From Candidatus Thorarchaeota archaeon (GTDB lineage: Archaea > Asgardarchaeota > Thorarchaeia > Thorarchaeales > Thorarchaeaceae), in contig JAGSHP010000204.1 in the NCBI GenBank assembly GCA_029855925.1, positions 1 through 9,062 on the forward strand: a stretch of DNA of 9,062 nucleotides. The letters run 5' to 3'. The stretch's first letter is position 1; every line of letters starts with the position of its first letter. The notes under the pieces are model-generated. The model saw nothing but the letters and a program-made list of their open reading frames with translations, was not told where the DNA came from and did no database searches. Both the position numbers and the translations under genes were made by a program. Of this stretch, positions 4,570 to 9,062 are shown one piece after another.

Positions 4570-6210
4570 CTATGTGCCGTTGGCGGAAGACTGATCCTGT
4601 TGTTTGAGTTTTCTCTTATGACACACTATCAGGATGACGCATAGTGCGATTACTGACACCAAGGCTACAGCCACAACAACCAATCTGTAGTACAGTATCA
4701 TCTCGACTAGAGACACTTCTGGGCTTGTGGGACTGAATCCCTGTGTGACCTCCCAGGCGTCCGGAAACAAGTCGCCGTCCGAGTCTGACAGAGTTGGGTC
4801 TGTGCCGATGGTGTTCTCATACTCGTCCGTGAAACCATCGAAGTCTTGATCGAAGTCAGCAACATTGTGTGTACGTGCAAAGCCGGTGCTTCCTCCCCGT
4901 GGATTCCAATAGAGGTTGTCACCTGAGTTGACCGGTTCAATTACGTATATTGTGGAAGGTATGAAGGCGTCCCAGTAAGCAAGTAGAATATCCAGGTGAC
5001 CATTTCCATTTAGATCTCCTGCCATCGAGTCTATGGGCGTCGTACTAAGGCCGTTCGCCCCAAAATCTGTTGACCATTGATTGGATGCGTCTTCGGCATT
5101 AATTGCAGCAGCGACCGTAGCGTCATGTGAGATAAGCACAACTTCATTTCTGATGTCCCCATCGAATTCGCCGACAATTAGCTGGGTCACTCCCGCCATC
5201 CTTGATGCATCAAACTTCCATTCTATTGAGCCGTCACGACCATGGAATGCATAGACGGATTGGCGTGATATCACCTGTAGGACGTCTAGCTGGCCATCTC
5301 CATCAATGTCCGCAATCGCAGGCTCACTCGAAAAAAAGTCAATGTTATCTTCGAAGGTGTAGTTCCAAAACGAGGATCCATCTCTTCCTCTGAGTGTTGT
5401 GAGACCTCTCCACGTTGGAAGAATGATCTCCGGATCTCCATCTCCATCCAAATCAGCAATGACCGGCGTGAAGTGGAGCCAATGATTCCCTGCGTAGTGG
5501 ACCCAGAGAATCTCTTCTTCTCGGGGATCTATTGCACAGGTGTATGACTGTACATCTTCAGCATTCTTGTAAAAATTCACCAGTATCTCAGGACTGCCGT
5601 CACTGTCGATATCCCCCACCGCTATTGGTGAACAGATGACCATTGGTAGATACACTTTATTCACGAGGTCCATTGACCAGATCGTTTCGCCATCTGTCCC
5701 GTTCAGAACGAAGATCTTCCCATCTCTCGAGGGAATCACCAGTTCGTCTCGTGAATCGCCAAAGACATCCACGGCGACAGGTGGAAGGTCGAAATGGGTA
5801 AATATCTGAGCCGCTGATTGATTCCAGAACATGGTGCCATTGCCGTCGAACGTGTAGATCTCCTCATTAGTTTCGCAGACTATCTTGGGCAGTGAGCTGT
5901 TGTCCAGACTCGCCAATGTCACGTCCGGAATGACCTCACCATCGAACTCGTGCGACCATTGAACCACCCCCGTCTTTCCATCCCTGACCACTAGGGCTGA
6001 GGATAGCCCTGGCCCGTTGTCCCAGACCTCGACCGTGATTATCTCCTCTCCATCCTCCTCATTGACATCTCCAACGACTGTGGACTGAAATCTTGCGCGA
6101 ATGTCTTCAGTCGCGTTCAGTTTCACGAGCACGGTTGGTTCATTCTCCCCGATGCGCTCTATGTGCGGCCCCCGAGGTGTAAGTATACTCACTATCGGAA
6201 TTAGGATCAA
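4570..6210 (-). CDS. FG-GAP/VCBS propeller surface protein
   Basis: This is a large extracellular protein. It has about seven to eight FG-GAP-type calcium loops of the form D-x-D-x-DG-x2-E/D: GDVNEEDGEE (47-56), GDIDSDGSPEI, ADLDGDGDPEI, ADIDGDGQLDV, GEFDGDIRNEV and GDLNGNGHLDI, with degenerate ones near 100 and 147. These alternate with PQQ-like DG-x-TG-x3-W strands, predicting a seven- or eight-bladed beta propeller. A thrombospondin-type-3-like calcium stretch (about 451-492, DFDQDFDGFTDE and DSDGDLFPD) leads to a membrane helix (510-530) and a basic cytoplasmic tail (HKRKLKQQ). At least six N-x-S/T sequons suggest glycosylation. The protein is likely anchored outside with roles in adhesion or recognition; the ligand is unknown. 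This frame has only a TTG start at 6210, in the middle of its N-terminal hydrophobic segment, so the 5' end is probably frameshifted (see 6211-6277). Confidence 0.8.
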   Translation of the reverse strand: MILIPIVSILTPRGPHIERIGENEPTVLVKLNATEDIRARFQSTVVGDVNEEDGEEIITVEVWDNGPGLSSALVVRDGKTGVVQWSHEFDGEVIPDVTLASLDNSSLPKIVCETNEEIYTFDGNGTMFWNQSAAQIFTHFDLPPVAVDVFGDSRDELVIPSRDGKIFVLNGTDGETIWSMDLVNKVYLPMVICSPIAVGDIDSDGSPEILVNFYKNAEDVQSYTCAIDPREEEILWVHYAGNHWLHFTPVIADLDGDGDPEIILPTWRGLTTLRGRDGSSFWNYTFEDNIDFFSSEPAIADIDGDGQLDVLQVISRQSVYAFHGRDGSIEWKFDASRMAGVTQLIVGEFDGDIRNEVVLISHDATVAAAINAEDASNQWSTDFGANGLSTTPIDSMAGDLNGNGHLDILLAYWDAFIPSTIYVIEPVNSGDNLYWNPRGGSTGFARTHNVADFDQDFDGFTDEYENTIGTDPTLSDSDGDLFPDAWEVTQGFSPTSPEVSLVEMILYYRLVVVAVALVSVIALCVILIVCHKRKLKQQDQSSANGT

Positions 6211-6277
6211 TATGATAATGACTAGGTAACAAGAATACTTGCAAGAATTTCGTGGCGCTCTTCCCGACAGCGTTCAT
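6211..6277 (-). pseudogene. probable true 5' end of propeller gene, out of frame
   Basis: An ATG at 6277 follows AGGAGG and opens MNAVGKSATKFLQVFL, a basic-then-hydrophobic start typical of a signal peptide. It then runs out of the propeller frame and ends after about 40 more codons. The propeller frame at the same place reads LVIIILILIPIVSIL without any upstream ATG, GTG or TTG before its TGA. Removing one G of the pair at 6225-6226 joins the two into a normal signal peptide or anchor followed by the propeller. Either this copy is mutated or the assembly has a one-base error. Confidence 0.6.
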
Positions 6278-6280
6278 TCT

Positions 6281-6286
6281 CCTCCT
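6281..6286 (-). promoter_or_regulatory. strong Shine-Dalgarno that decides the start
   Basis: AGGAGG on the minus strand stands three bases before the ATG at 6277. It is the strongest ribosome-binding site in the window. No such site precedes the TTG at 6210, so it favours 6277 as the original start of the propeller gene. The spacing is on the short side. Confidence 0.55.
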
Positions 6287-6321
6287 TTTTCAATCACACC
6301 TGTTCTATGAACGTGGAATTC

Positions 6322-6332
6322 CTCTTAAACTA
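6322..6332 (-). promoter_or_regulatory. candidate TATA box for the propeller gene
   Basis: The minus strand reads AGTTTAAGAGG here, about 50 bases before the ATG at 6277. A start site near 6300 would leave a leader of about 22 bases holding the Shine-Dalgarno site. The squalene-synthase-like gene starts in the opposite direction at 6400, so this is a divergent intergenic region. Confidence 0.35.
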
Positions 6333-6388
6333 TGGCCTGTTTGGTTCACTGGGATACTCAAGGAGTCCAATGAACACCTAGAGAGGAA

Positions 6389-6395
6389 GATTAAA
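6389..6395 (+). promoter_or_regulatory. TATA-like element near the prenyl synthase start
   Basis: GATTAAA at 6389-6395 lies only a few bases before the ATG at 6400 but about 28 bases before the in-frame ATG at 6421. If it is the TATA box, the transcript would begin close to 6421 and that ATG would be a leaderless start, giving 333 residues. Alternatively CTTAAAC near 6325 serves the 6400 start. Confidence 0.3.
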
Positions 6396-6399
6396 CAGC

Positions 6400-7422
6400 A
6401 TGCAAGTAGTTGTTGTATGCATGAGTGTTTTGACGCCCTATCCGCTCGAGCGAGAGACCCCAAGGTACGAGGTGACTGTGAATGCCGCTCGTAAGTATCT
6501 CCGTCGGCGCGACTTTCTAACATACGCAACTCAACTCGTTCCAGAGCCGATCGGTTCGGAGTCATGGTCGCTGGCGTGGGGCTACATGCGACGATTTGAC
6601 GACATGCTCGACTCGAGTGCGATCAACAAGACTCAGGCGATGGACCTCCTCGAGTCTGAGAAGGTCATTGTGGACCGGTTCTTCTCAGGAGAGTTCACGG
6701 TTGGAGCGGACGCTGCTCCACGGCACAGGTGGCTGGCGCAGTTCTTTGCCAATGAGGAGCGGTACTATCATGGGCGTGCGCTGAAGGTCGTCAAGGACCT
6801 CTACGAGAGCGCATGGGGCGACGTCTCGCGAAGAGGTGTGATTCTGACCTCTAAGGAGATGAACGAGCTCCTCTACAAGAAGGCCCGCAGTTTCTTCAAG
6901 CTCTACTTCATTCTCTCCGGGTTCGATCTCGGCGGGCACATCGATGACTTCTCCTATCTGTTTGGAATGGGTCTCGGAATGCTCGACGACATCCTCGACC
7001 TTGCGGAGGACTATGAGGCAAGCTATGTCAACATCACCCGTGAGGAGATGGAGGCACTTGGTGTCGATCTCGAGCCAGACGACCAGGACTTCCTGAAGCG
7101 CATAATCGATGCAGGGTACCTGACCTACAAGTCGAAGAAGATTCTCTCGTTACTGATCAAGGCTCGCCAGTTGAGCCGACAGGTGCGGTCGCGATACGTC
7201 CGGTCGTTCCTTCTTCGCCTAAGTGAGATCTTTGCGGGGCCAATTCTGGAGGAACGGTTTCTCCCAGGACAGAAGTACTTCTTCCGAGGTGGGCAGCTCG
7301 CCAATATGCTCCTCCCTCACAATGAGTCGCTGGCATATAGAATAGGTCACAGGCTCATGAGCGTGTTCCTGCGTTACCCACAGCTCTCCTCATATCTGTT
7401 TGAGGTCGCCGCCACGAAATGA
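6400..7422 (+). CDS. squalene/phytoene synthase family protein
   Basis: The 340-residue product has the layout of head-to-head prenyl synthases, which join two prenyl diphosphates. The first Asp motif is RRFDDMLD (64-71). The second is GMLDDILDLAEDYEASYVN (193-211), with Asp200 and Asp204 matching the DxxED of phytoene synthase. The middle helix block (TSKEMNELLYKKARSFFKLYFILSG) fits the family too. The usual NILRD before the second motif is replaced by DDILD, which also resembles head-to-tail polyprenyl synthases, so the reaction is uncertain. Products could feed carotenoids, squalene or other archaeal isoprenoids; no desaturase or cyclase lies nearby. The ATG at 6400 has GAGAGGA about 12 bases upstream. 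An in-frame ATG at 6421 lies about 28 bases after GATTAAA (6389-6395) and could be a leaderless start. The gene is GC-richer than the left part of the window. Confidence 0.75.
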   Translation: MQVVVVCMSVLTPYPLERETPRYEVTVNAARKYLRRRDFLTYATQLVPEPIGSESWSLAWGYMRRFDDMLDSSAINKTQAMDLLESEKVIVDRFFSGEFTVGADAAPRHRWLAQFFANEERYYHGRALKVVKDLYESAWGDVSRRGVILTSKEMNELLYKKARSFFKLYFILSGFDLGGHIDDFSYLFGMGLGMLDDILDLAEDYEASYVNITREEMEALGVDLEPDDQDFLKRIIDAGYLTYKSKKILSLLIKARQLSRQVRSRYVRSFLLRLSEIFAGPILEERFLPGQKYFFRGGQLANMLLPHNESLAYRIGHRLMSVFLRYPQLSSYLFEVAATK

Positions 7423-7499
7423 TCTGTCAGGTCCTGCCGTGCACTTCGCCACAGTTGCGAGTCCTCTATGGCAGACCTCACGACTCCTTTGTGAGACAA

Positions 7500-7508
7500 G
7501 ATTAATTT
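7500..7508 (+). promoter_or_regulatory. TATA-like box of the two-pass membrane gene
   Basis: GATTAATTT lies about 45 bases before the ATG at 7553, predicting a start site near 7530 and a short leader that contains TGAGG (7541-7545) seven bases before the ATG. This suggests the gene has its own promoter rather than relying on the prenyl synthase 130 bases upstream. Confidence 0.35.
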
Positions 7509-7552
7509 CTCTTCGTGCAGGGGATACGATAGGGATTGTGTGAGGCTCCGAA

Positions 7553-8128
7553 ATGTATTCTGCTGGTCGAATGACTGACTATTCACAGGAATATCCGGAC
7601 GTTGATAGCATCGTTCATGCAACGGGGTTTCGTAGTGACATTCGCCTTCGGTCGCGCAAGATCGGCGAGCAAGCTGACTTCGTTCTTATCAAGGAGTCCC
7701 CTGGTGATGTCAAGATCTACGAAGAGTTGCCAACAGCCGAGATGGAGGCGCTTGACAATGAGGGCAGAGCGACCTACATCATCTACAGGTTGATGCATCG
7801 AAGATACGTGCGCCGCGGAGTCACCAGCGTCATTCTGCTATTCTCCCTCTATCTTGTCGGAATTGCTCTGGCTCTGTACTACGTATTCGGCATCTCCTTT
7901 TCATCCCTACACGACTACATTGGCGCCTTTGGTGGACTGGGGGTATTCCTCTTTCTGCTGCTCATCTACTATTTTGGTGTACGTGGAGAGCATCGTGTTG
8001 ACCGTGCGGTGTTTCGGTTGCGACCCAATCTCCCCGACGTCTTTCTCAAGATTGCTAATGTTCAGGACGCCGATTTTCTAAGGCAGGCCTTCATAGAGCG
8101 GGCAGAGCGTCTTGAGCAACTCCGTTGA
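7553..8128 (+). CDS. two-pass membrane protein, function unknown
   Basis: I do not recognise this 191-residue protein. An acidic-and-basic soluble N-terminal part of about 85 residues leads to RRYVRRG, then a membrane helix (about 89-112), a short loop (SSLHD) and a second helix (about 122-143). A basic RGEHR and a soluble tail of about 45 residues follow. The positive charges before helix one and after helix two predict both ends inside the cell, with a hairpin in the membrane. The tail ends in a charged helix (FIERAERLEQL). TGAGG at 7541-7545 stands seven bases before the ATG, which supports this start over the in-frame ATG at 7571. The prenyl synthase gene is 130 bases upstream on the same strand, but a functional link is not shown. 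Confidence 0.65.
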   Translation: MYSAGRMTDYSQEYPDVDSIVHATGFRSDIRLRSRKIGEQADFVLIKESPGDVKIYEELPTAEMEALDNEGRATYIIYRLMHRRYVRRGVTSVILLFSLYLVGIALALYYVFGISFSSLHDYIGAFGGLGVFLFLLLIYYFGVRGEHRVDRAVFRLRPNLPDVFLKIANVQDADFLRQAFIERAERLEQLR

Positions 8129-8215
8129 GTGCGTAGTAGCATTGTTACTCTCAGATTGCATCTCTCACTCTGTGGACGTGATTGTGTCGCTCATCGAGAT
8201 GTGTCCTATGTCTGA
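8129..8215. other. short gap before the nucleotidyltransferase-HEPN gene
   Basis: I see no ORF or RNA gene between the membrane protein stop and the promoter of the next gene. TTGTTACTCTCAG near 8141 is only weakly T-rich, so no clear terminator is called. Confidence 0.4.
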
Positions 8216-8233
8216 CAATATAGTACTCTTATA
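8216..8233 (+). promoter_or_regulatory. promoter with CAATATAG and TATA box
   Basis: CAATATAG (8216-8223), four bases, then CTTATA (8228-8233) stand 32 bases before the ATG at 8266. A start site near 8256 leaves a leader of about ten bases. The WGR gene has CAATATAG, three bases and CTTATA in the same order, which suggests a shared regulator. Confidence 0.45.
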
Positions 8234-8243
8234 TCAAGACACA

Positions 8244-8251
8244 CAATATTG
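8244..8251. promoter_or_regulatory. CAATATTG palindrome between TATA and start codon
   Basis: The perfect 8-base palindrome CAATATTG lies ten bases after the TATA box, over the expected initiation region. A protein bound there would block transcription. Toxin-antitoxin genes often control themselves this way, so it may be an operator; the site is short and could be chance. Confidence 0.3.
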
Positions 8252-8265
8252 ATGGATGAGAGTTC

Positions 8266-9062
8266 ATGACGGCACAGCGATTCACAGTTGAAATGGTTCG
8301 GGACGCGGTGGCACAGGTTGCCACAGAGCTACAAGATAGATTTGCCGTCAGATTTGTCGTCCTCTTTGGTTCGGTGGCAACTGGTGAGGGCGGCCCCATG
8401 AGTGATGTGGATCTGGCTGTCTTCATCGACCCGCAAAGACCACGGGACTTGGAAGTCGAACTTGCGATTGGTGTACTACTGACTAACGCACTTCAGACGG
8501 ATGATGTTGACGTCATCATTCTGAATGACGCCAATCCGGCTCTGAAGTTCAACGCTGTGCGGAAAGGCATTCTTCTCCTTTGCATTGATGAGGGGGAACA
8601 CGAGGACTTCGTCATACGGGCGGCCTCCGAATTCTATGACTACAAGGAGTTCTTGGATCGGCAGTACGAGTTCGCAAAGTCATTCCTTCGAGCATATCCG
8701 AAAATGAGTGATGCAGAACTGCAGGCAAGAGTGGTCATGCTTACAGAGGCATTAGGCCGTCTCAACAATCTGCGTCACTACTCCAAGAAGGACTTCTTGG
8801 GGGACTTCAGGAACAGTGATGCTGCACTACGTAATCTTCAGATAGTGATTGAGGCATTAACAGATATTGCAAACTACTTACTAAAACGAAGGGGGACCGA
8901 GATCCCCACGACTCGTGCTATGACCTTTGAGCGGTTATGTGACCTAGGACTCCTAGACGAGTCTTTGCGCGACAAACTTGTTCAGATGGCACGTTTTAGA
9001 AACCTAATCGTTCATGGATACGCGTTCATCGATTTTCTTGGAGTGTATGAGATACTCCAGAC
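8266..9062 (+). CDS. MntA-like nucleotidyltransferase fused to HepT-like HEPN, 3' open
   Basis: The frame is open from ATG 8266 to the window end (265 codons, no stop), so the 3' end is missing. Residues 26-50 hold the minimal nucleotidyltransferase signature: LFGS (33-36) and SDVDLAVF (46-53), with Asp47 and Asp49 as metal ligands and Asp82 in DDVDVIIL (79-86) as the third acid. This is MntA-like. From about 115 the chain becomes helical and ends in RNLIVHGY (245-252), the R-x4-H-x-Y motif of HepT-type HEPN ribonucleases. In the MntA-HepT system two separate proteins act: HepT cleaves RNA and MntA adds AMP to its Tyr, silencing it. Here both domains are in one polypeptide, with all key residues kept. 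It is likely a self-modifying toxin-antitoxin or defence protein. No inactivating change is seen in either half. Confidence 0.8.
   Translation, partial: MTAQRFTVEMVRDAVAQVATELQDRFAVRFVVLFGSVATGEGGPMSDVDLAVFIDPQRPRDLEVELAIGVLLTNALQTDDVDVIILNDANPALKFNAVRKGILLLCIDEGEHEDFVIRAASEFYDYKEFLDRQYEFAKSFLRAYPKMSDAELQARVVMLTEALGRLNNLRHYSKKDFLGDFRNSDAALRNLQIVIEALTDIANYLLKRRGTEIPTTRAMTFERLCDLGLLDESLRDKLVQMARFRNLIVHGYAFIDFLGVYEILQ

Noticed and set aside
6252..6494. Plus-strand frame starting MALFPTAFILLLFQ
   Set aside because: Looks like a membrane segment, but overlaps the start of the prenyl synthase and the promoter and 5' end of the propeller gene; no further support.
8229..8426. Minus-strand 65-codon frame over the start of the NTase-HEPN gene
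   Set aside because: Antisense to well-conserved nucleotidyltransferase motifs; a shadow frame.

Overview
The window looks archaeal. The upstream regions carry archaeal-style TATA boxes 25-50 bases before start codons, bacterial -35/-10 pairs are not evident, and strong Shine-Dalgarno sites are rare. Gene content fits this: a DUF354-type glycan enzyme, a head-to-head prenyl synthase, an Fe-S protein next to a MoaD-like protein, a propeller surface protein rich in N-glycosylation sequons, and a nucleotidyltransferase-HEPN gene. An Asgard archaeon such as a Thorarchaeon is a plausible host, but that is inference from gene style. No rRNA, tRNA, CRISPR array or insertion sequence was seen.

Left part (1-2243). 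The 3' end of a DUF354/GT-B-like gene (1-444) is followed by a roughly 430-base gap and a polytopic GT-C-like membrane protein (875-2020). This segment is visibly AT-richer than the rest: positions 1501-1560 have 20 G/C of 60, against 33 of 60 at 7021-7080. It looks like the edge of a surface-glycan island. Two clear inverted repeats lie in its gaps.

Middle-left (2244-4051, minus strand). Three genes run leftwards: a ParB/Srx-fold protein, a cysteine-rich multi-cluster Fe-S protein, and a small MoaD/ThiS-like beta-grasp protein. The last has an internal Gly-Gly followed by a 10-residue tail. The order suggests a redox or sulfur/cofactor module, but no enzyme subunit is present to name the pathway.

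Middle (4052-6300). A divergent promoter region precedes a stand-alone WGR-domain protein (4308-4535). That gene converges on a large FG-GAP/VCBS propeller surface protein (4570-6210, minus). The propeller gene's natural start appears to be an ATG at 6277 behind AGGAGG, in a different frame. Removing one base near 6225 restores a classic signal peptide.

Right part (6400-9062). Three plus-strand genes follow: a squalene/phytoene-synthase-family protein, a two-pass membrane protein of unknown function, and a gene open at the window end. The last encodes an MntA-like nucleotidyltransferase and a HepT-like HEPN ribonuclease domain in one chain, which looks like a one-polypeptide toxin-antitoxin. 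Its promoter shares an 8-mer plus TATA arrangement with the WGR gene promoter, hinting at a common regulator.
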